Shown here one piece after another: positions 20,411-29,416 of a stretch of 64,000 nucleotides of DNA. Position 1 is the first letter of the stretch; each line of letters opens with the position of its first letter. The stretch is taken from positions 7,660,001 to 7,724,000 of the forward strand of contig NZ_CP022203.1 of assembly GCF_002305895.1 (NCBI RefSeq), given 5' to 3'. The notes beneath the pieces are model-generated. The model was given only the letters and a program-made list of their open reading frames with translations, ran no database searches and was not told the DNA's origin. The stretch is from Corallococcus macrosporus DSM 14697. GTDB lineage: Bacteria > Myxococcota > Myxococcia > Myxococcales > Myxococcaceae. A program made the position numbers and the translations under genes.

Positions 20411-21478
20411 TCAACGGCTCCGGCGCCGGTAACCCGCCAGGCCCATCAGCCCCAGCAGCGAGAAGGCCGCCACGGAGCCGCCCGTGCTGCTGCACCCCGG
20501 CTGCGCCGCCACGCCATCCTCCGACGAAATGCCTCCCGGCGTGGGCACGTTCGGCCCCTGCGGCGTCCCTGAGTCCAGGGAGGACGCCGGGGTCCCCGCG
20601 TCCTGCTCCGGCTCCCCGGGCATGCCCGCGTCCCCGGGGTCCACGCCGCCCGCGTCCGCCGCGGTCCCCGCGTCCTCGGGCGGCTCCGGGTCCACGGGGC
20701 CACCCCCGGCATCCACCGGGGCGCCCGCGTCCGGCGTTCCAGCGTCCACGGGCGGTGGCGGCGGCTCCACGGGGAGCACGTCCGACAGCTCCGTCGCCTG
20801 CATGAAACCGTCGTGGTAGACGACCCCCACGGGCCGCACCGTGTCACTGCGGTAGAGGCCGAGCTTCAGGTAGTTGCGCTGCCCCGAGTACATCGTCATC
20901 GCGCCGCGCCTGGGCAGCACCCGCTCCTTGTTGTGCCACAGCTCGACGAAGCCCACCTTCGGGTCCGGCGACCACTTCGCGTGCAGGATGAACTCGTGCC
21001 ACACGCCCCGGGTGAGCTTCGTGCGCCAGGGAATCTCCGCCGTTCCGGGGAGCGACAGCCGAATCTCCTCCCCCTTCACGTAGAACTCCACCGGCGGGGA
21101 GCCGCAGCACCCGTCATGGTGCCACTGGGTGAAGAGCTGCCAGGTGTCCGCGCTGGGGAAGTCGTTCGCGAACATCACCTTCCAGCGGTAGTAGTACTCC
21201 GAGCCCACCGCCTCCCGGCTCATGTACACGAGCTCATTGCGGTTGCCGCTGGCGTTGATGGGGTCATCCCCCTGATACACCGTGGCCTTCAGCGCGTATT
21301 GGCCCTCGGCCACCGGGGACGTCACCACCTGGAGCCGGTTCGCATTCACCATCTGCGTGCTGGAGTACTGCGAGCGGTCACCCGTCTCGAAGTCCCCCCG
21401 CCACACCACGCCTGCCGAAGCGAGCCCGGGGACACACCACACCGCAAGCCATACGGGGACAAAGGCTCTCAAAGACAT
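20411..21478 (-). CDS. Heparin-lyase-I-like polysaccharide lyase with MYXO-CTERM anchor
   Basis: A 355-residue secreted protein. The signal peptide ends near GLASAG. The next ~220 residues have a jelly-roll pattern typical of the heparin lyase I-like/alginate lyase-like family (GDFETGDRSQYSS, YYRWKVMFANDFP, FTQWHHDGCCGSPP and the WHEFILHAKWSPDPKVG block). A long Pro/Asp/Ala/Gly spacer follows. The last ~28 residues are a MYXO-CTERM signal: a Cys (QPGCSS), a hydrophobic helix and an RRRSR end, the signal processed by myxosortase to display proteins on the cell surface. The ATG at 21478 is preferred because it starts the signal peptide. The lyase substrate is not known. Confidence 0.82.
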   Translation of the reverse strand: MSLRAFVPVWLAVWCVPGLASAGVVWRGDFETGDRSQYSSTQMVNANRLQVVTSPVAEGQYALKATVYQGDDPINASGNRNELVYMSREAVGSEYYYRWKVMFANDFPSADTWQLFTQWHHDGCCGSPPVEFYVKGEEIRLSLPGTAEIPWRTKLTRGVWHEFILHAKWSPDPKVGFVELWHNKERVLPRRGAMTMYSGQRNYLKLGLYRSDTVRPVGVVYHDGFMQATELSDVLPVEPPPPPVDAGTPDAGAPVDAGGGPVDPEPPEDAGTAADAGGVDPGDAGMPGEPEQDAGTPASSLDSGTPQGPNVPTPGGISSEDGVAAQPGCSSTGGSVAAFSLLGLMGLAGYRRRSR

Positions 21479-21783
21479 CCTCGCGAAGGTCTGGAATGCA
21501 ACGACTGACACACCGTATCGCAAACCATTCCCTGCTTCATTCCCCGGGCAGAACCTTCCCACTGGCCTGGCAACCCGGCGGCCAGCCATGCAAGCCCCTG
21601 GATGTTTCACGTTGTGTTTCACGACGGGCGCGGGCGCCTGACACACTCCGGCCGTCCTTGCAAGCCACTCGCAACACGTCGCGTCATCAACACGGCGAAC
21701 AACCTTCAAGCTGACTGGCGGCAGGTGTGGGGTATGGTCTCTCCTTTCCGGCGCTCCACCACAGGAGCGTCCCGAGTGTCCCC
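21479..21783. other. Divergent intergenic region, no gene seen
   Basis: 305 bp between the divergent lyase and astA genes. It is AT-richer than coding DNA and should hold both promoters, but no clear -35/-10 pair or operator was found. No credible ORF. Confidence 0.4.
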
Positions 21784-22809
21784 ATGCTTGTCCTGCGTGA
21801 CGTCCAGAAGACCGACCTGCCCGGGCTGAAGCGGCTCGCGGCCGTGCTGAACACGGTGAACCTGCCGAACAACGAAGAAACGCTGTCGGCCATCGTGGAC
21901 ACGTCGGTGAAGAGCTTCGCGGGCAAGGTGAAGAACCCCTTCGAGCGCGAGTACCTCTTCGTGCTGGAGGACGTGCGCAACAGCCTCATCATCGGCACGT
22001 CGATGATCATCGCGCAGCACGGCACCTACGAGGCCCCGCACATCTACTACGAGGTGAGCGAGCGCGAGCACTACTCCGCGTCCCTCTCCCGTCACCTTCG
22101 CCACAAGGTCCTCTCCATCGCCTACAACTACGAGGGCCCCACGGAGGTGGGCGGGCTCGTCGTGGACCCGCCCTACCGCGCCACGCCGGACAAGCCCGGC
22201 AAGCAGCTCTCCTACGGGCGCTTCCTCTTCATCGCCATGCACCGGCGGCTGTTCCGTCCCCGCGTGCTGGCGGAGCTGCTGCCGCCGCTGCTGCCGGACG
22301 GCCGCAGCCTGCTGTGGGAGGCCTGCGGCAAGAAGTTCACCGGCCTGACCTACCAGGAGGCGGACCGCCTCAGCCGGCAGAACAAGGAGTTCATCAAGGA
22401 GCTCTTCCCCGCCTCGGACATCTACGCGTCGCTCTTCCCCACGCGCGTGCAGAAGGTGCTGGGCGAGGTCGGTCCGCAGACGCGCGGCGTGCAGCGCATG
22501 CTGGAGCGCATCGGCTTCAAGTACATGGAGCGCATCGACCCGTTCGACGGCGGCCCCCACTTCGAGGCCGACACCGCCGACATCAGCCTGGTGCGCAAGT
22601 ACCGGACGCTCAAGGTGGCGGACGGGGACTTCGACCTGCAGGGCGATGACGTCCTCGTCGCGGTGGAGAGCGACGCCGGACGCAACCGCTTCCGCGCCGT
22701 GCGGTGCCAGGCGCGCCTGGAGAACACCCAGGCCTTCCTGCCCGCCCGCGCCAAGGAGGTGCTGGACGTCCAGGCTGGCGCGAAGGTGTCCGTCATCCCC
22801 TTCGAGTAG
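21784..22809 (+). CDS. astA: Arginine N-succinyltransferase
   Basis: A 341-residue enzyme of the GNAT-like AstA family. It transfers succinyl from succinyl-CoA to arginine, the first step of the ammonia-producing AST pathway of arginine catabolism. Family-specific features are the N-terminal MLVLRDVQKTDLPGLKRLA block, the GTSMIIAQHGTY strand, GGLVVDPPYR and the DIYASLFP segment. Length matches the family. No astB, astC, astD or astE gene lies nearby, so the rest of the pathway would have to be elsewhere. The ATG at 21784 begins the conserved part directly. Confidence 0.9.
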   Translation: MLVLRDVQKTDLPGLKRLAAVLNTVNLPNNEETLSAIVDTSVKSFAGKVKNPFEREYLFVLEDVRNSLIIGTSMIIAQHGTYEAPHIYYEVSEREHYSASLSRHLRHKVLSIAYNYEGPTEVGGLVVDPPYRATPDKPGKQLSYGRFLFIAMHRRLFRPRVLAELLPPLLPDGRSLLWEACGKKFTGLTYQEADRLSRQNKEFIKELFPASDIYASLFPTRVQKVLGEVGPQTRGVQRMLERIGFKYMERIDPFDGGPHFEADTADISLVRKYRTLKVADGDFDLQGDDVLVAVESDAGRNRFRAVRCQARLENTQAFLPARAKEVLDVQAGAKVSVIPFE

Positions 22810-22818
22810 CGCGTCGCC

Positions 22819-23844
22819 TCACGGCCGGCGCACCACCCGGTGCGCCCCGCGCAGCAGCGACAGCCAGCGCGCCCCCGCCTCCAGCGCCGGGCCCTGCGCC
22901 TCCGCCAGGGCAATGGGCAGGTGCGTGCGCGGCGTCACCGGGTCCAGGGACGTCGGGTCCAGGTCCAGCGTCCCCCCCGCCGCCAGCGCCACGCGCACCC
23001 AGGCGTGAGGCCGCGCCGGTCCGCCGTCCACCACCAGCAGCCCGTGCACCACGGCCACCTTCACGCCTCGCGCGCGGGCCCCCGCGGCGAAGCGCAGCGC
23101 GTGCGCCAGGCACCCGCCTGCCTCCCCCTCGCCGCCCTCGCGCCAATCCGCCCCGCCAGGCCGCTTCTCCGGAAAGGCCGCGTGGACCTCGGCCGCCAAC
23201 GCCCGCGCCGCCGCCGCGTCCCACGGCGTCTGGCCGTCCAGACGCGCCGGCACCGCGAGCGGCGGCTCCAGCGACAGCGCCCCTCCTCGCCCCTCCACCG
23301 GCAGCCCGTCCGCGAAGAGCTCCGGCGGCGCGCGCAGCCGCTCCCCGGGCGCGGCCACGGTGAAGCGCGAATCGCCGACCTCCAGCGCCTCCATCCGGCC
23401 GTCGGCCCCGTAACGTGCCTGGAAGGCCGCTCCCATCAACGTTCCCTCCGCGCGCTGGCCGTCCACCCGCGTGACGCAGTGCGGGCCCTCGCGCCCCGTC
23501 AGCTCCTCCCGCCCCACCACGCAGCCCACGGCGGGCGCTCGTCTCCAGAGCCACAGCGCCTGCGGCACGGCCCGCGAGCCCCGCACCCGGCCCTCACCAT
23601 CCAACGCCAGGGCCTGCTCCCGGCGGCGCTCTCCAGCCCGCCCTGCGCGGGTGTGCAGGTGCTGGCTGACGTAGGTGAAGCGGCCCGGCTCGAGCTTCAG
23701 CGTCACCGTCCCCACCGGCACGCCGCGCCAGGAGAACACATAGCGCGTCACCTCCTCCCGATTCGCTGACGGCGAGCCGGCCCTGTCAGGATTCCCAGAC
23801 TTCACTGGAAGCGTGAGGAGCAGCAGGGTGAGCAGGGCGGCCAC
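22819..23844 (-). CDS. Exported transglutaminase-like superfamily protein
   Basis: A 341-residue protein with an N-terminal hydrophobic segment that looks like a signal peptide or anchor. The first ~200 residues contain beta strands (TRYVFSWRGVPVGTVTLKLE). The C-terminal third has the Cys-His-Asp arrangement of transglutaminase-like cysteine proteases: GGCLAHALRF, then RPHAWVRV, then LDLDPTS. Such domains in bacterial envelopes act as peptidases or scaffolds. The start is GTG 23844. It is divergent from the chemoreceptor-like gene. The substrate is unknown. Confidence 0.75.
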   Translation of the reverse strand: MAALLTLLLLTLPVKSGNPDRAGSPSANREEVTRYVFSWRGVPVGTVTLKLEPGRFTYVSQHLHTRAGRAGERRREQALALDGEGRVRGSRAVPQALWLWRRAPAVGCVVGREELTGREGPHCVTRVDGQRAEGTLMGAAFQARYGADGRMEALEVGDSRFTVAAPGERLRAPPELFADGLPVEGRGGALSLEPPLAVPARLDGQTPWDAAAARALAAEVHAAFPEKRPGGADWREGGEGEAGGCLAHALRFAAGARARGVKVAVVHGLLVVDGGPARPHAWVRVALAAGGTLDLDPTSLDPVTPRTHLPIALAEAQGPALEAGARWLSLLRGAHRVVRRP

Positions 23845-23906
23845 GGCCCCATTGTGCGGCGTTTTGAGGACCCGCGCGAGAAGGCGGAGTAGCGTGCCAG
23901 TCCTTC

Positions 23907-26900
23907 ATGGGCGCCAAACGGTACCTGTTCACGTTCGGCCTGGCGGCAGGGCTGGTCTCCGCGCTCCTCCTGGGGGGGCTGCTGCGGGCCGTGTCCGGGG
24001 GCCGCTGGCGAATGCCACCTGGGCGGTGGTGCTGCTCGCCACGCCCGCGCTCTACCTGGCAGGCGGCTACCTCGCGTGGTTCCGCTGGGCGGCGCTGCGG
24101 CGGAAGGTGCGCCGGCAGGTGATGGCACGGCTGGCGGAGGGTGACCTCACCACCACGGTGGGCCCGCGCTATGAAGGCCACGAGGACGTACGCCGGCTCA
24201 TCCTGTCCCTGCGGCGCGCGCTGGCCCAGGTGCAACGGGTGACGGCCAACCTGCACCGCACCAGCACGGACGTGAGCGGCCAGGCCCGGATGCTGCTGGA
24301 GGCCGCCCGGCGGCAGGGCGGCGCGGTGGAGCGGACCCTGGAAGCCGTCAGCGGCATGGGCGGCAGCCTCCAGGTGGCCGGCAAGCGGGTGCACCAGTTG
24401 GAGGTCTTCGCCGTCGACACCACCGGCGCGCTGCTGGAGATGACGGAGCGGCTGGAGCAGGTGGTGGACTCGCTCGCGCAGGTCAACACCTTCGCGCACA
24501 ACACCACGTCGCTGATGCAGGCCATGGCGGAGCGGATGGCCAACATCGCCGCGTCCGGCGACGAGCTCGGCCGCTTCGCCAGCGAGGCCGAGGACTTCGT
24601 CGCCGCGGTCGAGGGCGGAATCGACTCGGTGCGCCGCCGCGCCAACGAGACGAATCAGCTCGCCATCGCCGTCACGGCCACCGCTGAGCGTGGCGAAGTG
24701 CTGGTGGGTGACAGCGTCAAGGGCATGTACCGGGTGGAGGAGACAGTCCGGAAGGCCGCCGAGCTGATGGAGATGCTGGGCACGCGCTCGACGGAAATCG
24801 GGCGCATCGTCGACGTCATCCAGGAGATTGCGGACCAGACGAACCTGCTGGCCCTCAACGCCGCCATCATCGCCGCCCAGGCGGGCGTGCAGGGGCGCCC
24901 CTTCGGCGTGGTGGCCAACGAGATTCGCAACCTGGCTGAACGCACCACGCGCTCCACCCGCGAAATCGGCGCCATGGTGGCGGGCGTGCGTGACGCCGTG
25001 CAGACGGCGGTGGCGCTGGTGCAGGAAGGCCGCGAGCGAGCCACCGCCGGAGTGGCCCTGGGCGACCGCGCCGCGGAAGCCCTGGTGGAGATTCGCACCA
25101 TCACCCAGCGCACCTTCACCGCCGTCGAGGCCACCGTGGCGGAGACGCAGCGGCTGGAGGCCCAGGGCGCCACAGTGGTGGAGGCCAGCCGACGCGTCGC
25201 CCTGCGGGTGGAGGACGTCACGCGCATGGCCATCGAGCAGTCCGGCCATGCGCGCGAGCTGCTGCGCCAGACGCAGGAGATGGCCCGCGTGGGACAGGGC
25301 GCCTCGCAGAAGGCGGAGGCCCAGGCGCGCACCGGGCGGGACCTCTCCGAATCGGTGGTGCGGCTGAGCGCCGCACTGGAGGAACTGCGCTCCGCCAACG
25401 TGGTGCTCACCAAGGCCGATGCGTCCATTCGCGAGGAAGTGGCGCAGGTGCGCGAGGACGCGCGCCGGGTCATCCGAATTGGAGACGACCTGACGCGCAC
25501 GGTGGACCAGTTGGGCCACGAAGCCGAGGGCCTCGAAGCCGAGGTGTACCACTTCAAGCTCCCAACGCCCCACTCTGGAGGAACGCTGCGCGTAGGGATG
25601 CACCAGGCCGCGTCCCTGCGGCACCGGCAGGCGGTGGACCCGCTCTTCAGCGTGGAGAACCAGGTCTCCGAGCTCACCGCGTGCGTGTTCTCCACGCTGG
25701 TACGCAGGGAGGACGGTGGGCTGGAGCCCGACCTGGCCGAGCGCTGGGACGCCGACCCTTCCGCGCGCCGCTACCGCTTCTATCTGCGCCGCGGCGTCAC
25801 CTTCCACGACGGCACGCTGCTCACGGCGGGTGACGTGAAGCGCCACCTGGAGCGCCTGCTGGACCCGGCGCTCCGGTCCCCCGACCGGAGCCTCCTGGAG
25901 GACGTGGAGGGCGCATCCGATTACGCCGCGGGCATGGCACGCGACGTCTCGGGCCTGGAGGTCCTGGACGACCACACGCTGGAGATCCGCCTGCGCGAGC
26001 CGAAGGCCTTCTTCCTCCAGTTGATGGCGCTCACCGCCACCGCGGTGGCCCGGACAGACGCCAACGGGCGGCTGGTGGGCACCGGGCCGTTCCGGCTCCT
26101 CTCCCTGGAACCCGAGCGCGTGGTGTTGGAGCGCAACCCCTCCTACTGGCGCTCCGGAGGGCCGCTGGTCGAGCGGCTGGAATTCCTGCTGACCGGCTCA
26201 CGCAGGGAAGCGGTGACGCTGCTGAAGCAGGGGGCGGTGGACCTGGTGTCCTTCCTCGACACGGAGCACGTGGAAGTGCCCGGTCTGGAGGCCTTCCAGG
26301 TGGCCGCGAGCACCACGCCGTCCACCGCCTTCGTGGTGCTCAACCACCGGGAGCCCCCCTTCGATGACGGACGTGTGCGCCGAGCCCTCCGCGCGGGCAT
26401 GGACGTCCAGGCGATGGTGGCCCAATTCCACCCGGGCGCGCGCGTGGCGCGCTCGCTGACGCCGCCCGAGCTGTTGGATGACGCGGACATGGGGCCCGCC
26501 CCCGTGCCCAACGTCGCCCTCGCCGAGCAACTGCTGCGCGAGGCCGGCCTGCGCCGGCTGCGGCTGACGCTGCACCGTCCCACCGGGCATGACCACTCCG
26601 CGGAGGATGCGGTGCTCTTCCGTCCACTGCTTCAGGCAGGGCTGCTGGAGTTGCGCTACGTGGAAATGTCGCGAGAGGAATACACGGCGCAGGTGACAGA
26701 GGGACGGCTCCCCGCCTTCCGCAACCGCTGGCTGGCCGACTACCCGGACCCAGACACCTTCCTGAACTTCCTCCTCAACTCCAGCGCCCAGACTGTTTTC
26801 CCCATGGGCTACCACAACCCGGAGCTGGACCGGCTCACGGCCGAAGCCCGTGTCTCCATCGACCCCGAGCTGCGGCGCCAGCTCTACCTGCGCGCGGAGA

Positions 26901-27052
26901 AGTTGTTCCAAGAGGACTGCCCGCTCATCCCGCTGTACCACGACCGCGCCCACGCAGCCGCAACACCCGCTGTGCAGAATTTGCGGCTGCACCAGACACC
27001 GCCCCAAGTGCGCTTCGAAGACCTGTGGGTGGACCCGAACGCAGCCACCTGA
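23907..27052 (+). CDS. Chemoreceptor (MCP) signalling domain fused to a C-terminal SBP_bac_5 solute-binding domain, apparent frameshift
   Basis: About 1,048 codons once joined. The ATG at 23907 begins a signal-anchor-like helix (RYLFTFGLAAGLVSALLLGG) in frame 3. The rest is in frame 2, and one missing base in the G7 run 23972-23978 would join them smoothly. A second membrane helix follows (TWAVVLLATPALYLAGGYLAWF), then a HAMP-like linker and a long MCP coiled coil. The hairpin tip (about 24823-24945) reads NAAIIAAQAGVQGRPFGVVANE. The hyperconserved Glu, Arg and Glu of canonical tips are here Ile, Gln and Val. From about 25576 to the end lies a full SBP_bac_5 domain (GGTLRVGM, LAERWDADP, VTFHDGTLLTAGDV, DPDTFLNF, PLIPLYHDR), the binding protein of peptide ABC transporters. 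With both membrane helices near the N-terminus, the binding domain should be cytoplasmic. Ligand unknown. Confidence 0.88.
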
Positions 27053-27078
27053 CAAGCGGCGGCCAGGCGCCCCACCAG

Positions 27079-27106
27079 GGGCCGGGGCCGTCGGAGGTCC
27101 CGGCCC
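27079..27106 (+). terminator. Hairpin downstream of the MCP-SBP gene
   Basis: An 8-bp perfect GC-only stem (GGGCCGGG / CCCGGCCC) with a 12-base loop, 27 bp after the stop codon. No T-run. A likely transcription terminator. Confidence 0.5.
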
Positions 27107-27151
27107 GACATGTCGCGCCCCTTGAGCCTCCGTGCCCCAAGGTGGCATCGC

Positions 27152-27186
27152 GATGCGCAGGCGACACGTCAGTCCGCCTGCGCATC
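27152..27186. repeat. Perfect 12-bp inverted repeat
   Basis: GATGCGCAGGCG (27152-27163) and CGCCTGCGCATC (27175-27186) flank an 11-base loop. It lies between the convergent MCP-SBP and TetR genes. It could be a second terminator, this time for the TetR transcript, or a protein-binding site. Confidence 0.6.
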
Positions 27187-27471
27187 GCCGCGCCTGAGGC
27201 ATCTGCTCGAAGCGCCGCGCCCACCCATCCCGTCCCCCGATACCGTCCGCACCACAAGAGGAGCCAGGGCCTTCACCAGGAGTGGCACACGTGCACCGAG
27301 GCGACGGAGATGGCGTTGTGTTCTGGGGCAGGCATGGAAACCCAGCATCCCGCCGCCCCACACGCTCGCGCTGGCCCGAAGCCGGATGCGCCGCGGGCAA
27401 ACACCCGGCAACAGCGCCACCGCCGTCGCGCGATTCAAACGAATCACCACACACCCCCACTGCAACAACGC
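27187..27471. other. Intergenic stretch without a credible gene
   Basis: Several ORFs cross this DNA on both strands, but none has a recognisable domain or a plausible start. It is treated as the non-coding 3' flank of the TetR gene. Confidence 0.4.
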
Positions 27472-28135
27472 TCACGCACGGACTTGGGAGAACTTCTCGC
27501 TGAGGCAGCCCTTCGTCAGGAGGGGGAATGCCGCCACCTCGTGGGTTGTCGGGCGCCTCCGGAGCGAGCGCCCGCCAGAGGGCCTCTCCGGTAATCTGGA
27601 CGTCTTCTTCACGCATCCCCTCGCCCTGGCCCGCCCGGCGCACGAGCTCCGCGAGGACTCCCCACACCATGCACTCGTGAATCCACGTGCGCCCCTTTGG
27701 GAAGGCCCCCTCCCGCTCGCCATGTCCGAGCACCTCCAGCACCTGCGCGCGCGTCCGCCCGTCATGCTCCCCCGGCGTGTCCGCGTCTGGATGGGGGTGG
27801 AGGAAGGTGAAGCCCACGAGGTGGGGCTGCAGCAGCGCCCAGGTCGCCAGCTCGCGCCAGAAGGCGAGGAAGACGTCGCGAAACCCCTGCCTCAGCGGGT
27901 CGCCGTCCGCCATCTGGTAGGCGACGAAACAGGCATAGGACAGGTCGCGCTCGGTGAGGGCCCGTATCGCCCTCGCGATGCCCTGCTTGCTGCCGTAGTA
28001 GCGGTACAGCGAGCCCACCGAGAGCCGCGTGGCACGGGCCAGCTCCGCGGCCCGCACGTTGTCCAGACCCCGCTGGGCCAGCAACTCCGCCGCGTCACAC
28101 AACCTGGATTCGCGCAACTGCGCCAACGTGTACAT
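27472..28135 (-). CDS. TetR family regulator with uncertain, probably frameshifted C-terminus
   Basis: The ATG at 28135 begins a normal TetR DNA-binding domain: ALREF-like N-terminal helices, the helix-turn-helix LARATRLSVGSLYRYYGSKQG at about residues 31-51, then ARAIRALTERD. The ligand-binding region continues to about residue 195 (GEALWRALAP). After this the frame has no stop until 26198, running antisense through the end of the MCP-SBP gene as low-complexity sequence. The neighbouring frame from about 27555 reads PTTHEVAAFPLLTKGCLSEKF and ends with a stop at 27472. That gives a TetR of normal length (~220 aa) if one indel is assumed. The target is unknown. The gene's own upstream region is the repeat-bearing DNA at 28.2-29.2 kb. 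Confidence 0.6.
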
Positions 28136-29416
28136 CCGCCCTCCCCCGTCCACCCCTGCGCCACGACGCCTTCAGTGACGTTCGTGCGACGATGACCTAT
28201 CTACAAGGTGGGTCTGACATGGCCGAACGCGCGGAGTGCATCGAGTCCTGATGCCTGAGTCGTCCCCCTTGGCAGCGCTCTCGCACTGGAATGAACGTTC
28301 CTTCCAAGACGACAGGCTCCGGCAGCGAGAGCGGGAGCGGCCGGGACTCCAGGCCCGAACGCCCCAGACTCCGGTAGCAAATTCGCTGCGATTGAGACCG
28401 CGCCGCGACCGGAACGCGCGACCCCTCCCCCGACGGAGGGCAGGGCAAGGCGCGAGAGGGACTCACTCGACGCGCGATCGTCGTCCGGCTCCGGGGTTGA
28501 GTGCGTGCCCCCCTATAGATTCACGACGAGTGCGCCCGTTCTTCCGTGGCGACAGGCGCAATGGGGGCCTCAGTGAGCTGACGCGTAGACGAGCTCAAGG
28601 ACAGGAACGCGGCCGACGGAGGCTCGAAGCACCAGCATCTGCGAATGAAGATGGCAGCCCACGTCTGCGCCTCCCAACCACGAGTCGGACCTGACTCGCT
28701 GTATGGGAAGCCTGGACCCTGCGGACTGGCGGAGCTCCGCTTCGACGACCTGGTCCCGCTCGAGGATGCCCCACTCCCGCCTGGAAGGGCTGCCCTTTGG
28801 AAGCTGTTCTCGCGGAATGAACATTCCTTCCACGGCCGTCCTTGAATGAAGGGGAGCGGTCGGTCCGGCGTGAGGCCCCACTCCCACGCTATAGGAATGG
28901 CCGCCGAAAGCTGTTTTCGTGAGACGAACGTTCCTTCCACGGCCGTACTTTGATGAAGGGGGAAGTCCATCCAGCGCGTGTCCTCGTCTCACTCCAGGAC
29001 GAAAGGAACCGCCCTCCCGACGCTGTCCTCATGGAATGAGCGTTCCTTCCACCGCTTCGCGCCAATCGACCGGTGAATGGCTGACGGAGATTCCTTTCGT
29101 TGACGTGACGACAGGGCTGGCGGACTGAGACGCGCTCGGAATGAGCGTTCCTTCCACGACCGCACGCCCGAGGCCGGCACGAGCGAGGCATGGCGCCTTG
29201 CTGGGGGCGGCTCTTCCAACGGTTGCGGAATATCAAAGGCACGCCACTCACAAACGATGGGACGTGCTTCAGGCTGGGTGAGGACCCGGCCGTGGCCTTA
29301 CTGGCGACCTTCATGGGCGTCCGCATTCGTGCCCGGATTGGATTTTCGCTGGTGGCTCCGGGTTGGCGGAGAGAGCCCGGGTACTTGACGCGAAAGCTGT
29401 CCGTTGGGCGCGGGCC
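28136..29416. other. 1.3-kb non-coding region with repeated palindromes
   Basis: No ORF here is convincing on either strand. The possible products are Arg/Ser-rich and repeat the translation of the palindrome (WKERSF, VEGTF), which shows they are by-products of the repeat. Base composition is more even than in the coding DNA. The region separates the TetR gene from a large lipoprotein gene whose stop is at 29417. It would contain the TetR promoter at its left end. Confidence 0.6.
28288..29156. repeat. Five copies of an 18-19-bp imperfect palindrome, partly in ~105-112-bp units
   Basis: Consensus GGAATGARCGTTCCTTCCA, an imperfect dyad of half-site GGAAtGAAC facing GTTCcTTCC. Copies start at 28288, 28814, 28921 (first bases diverged to GAGAC), 29033 and 29138. 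Spacings of the last four are 107, 112 and 105 bp. The gap between the first two is 526 bp, about five units. Homology extends beyond the core: CTGTTCTCG-like sequence before and CGGCCGT(a/c)CTTtgATGAAGGGG after the second and third copies, so these are diverged tandem units and not just scattered sites. All five are in the same orientation. Spacers are too long and too variable for CRISPR. Confidence 0.8.

Noticed and set aside
27025-28195. Plus-strand ORFs (189 and 361 codons) over the TetR gene
   Set aside because: The minus strand has a clear TetR helix-turn-helix domain; the plus frames have no recognisable features.
28288-29156. CRISPR array
   Set aside because: Repeats are ~19 bp with ~85-bp spacers, spacers are partly related, and no cas gene is present in the window.
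28521-29326. Minus-strand ORFs with repeated WKERSF / VEGTF / VEGMF peptides
   Set aside because: The repeats are simply translations of the palindromic DNA repeat in different frames. No ORF keeps the repeat in one frame, so they do not look like protein-coding units.
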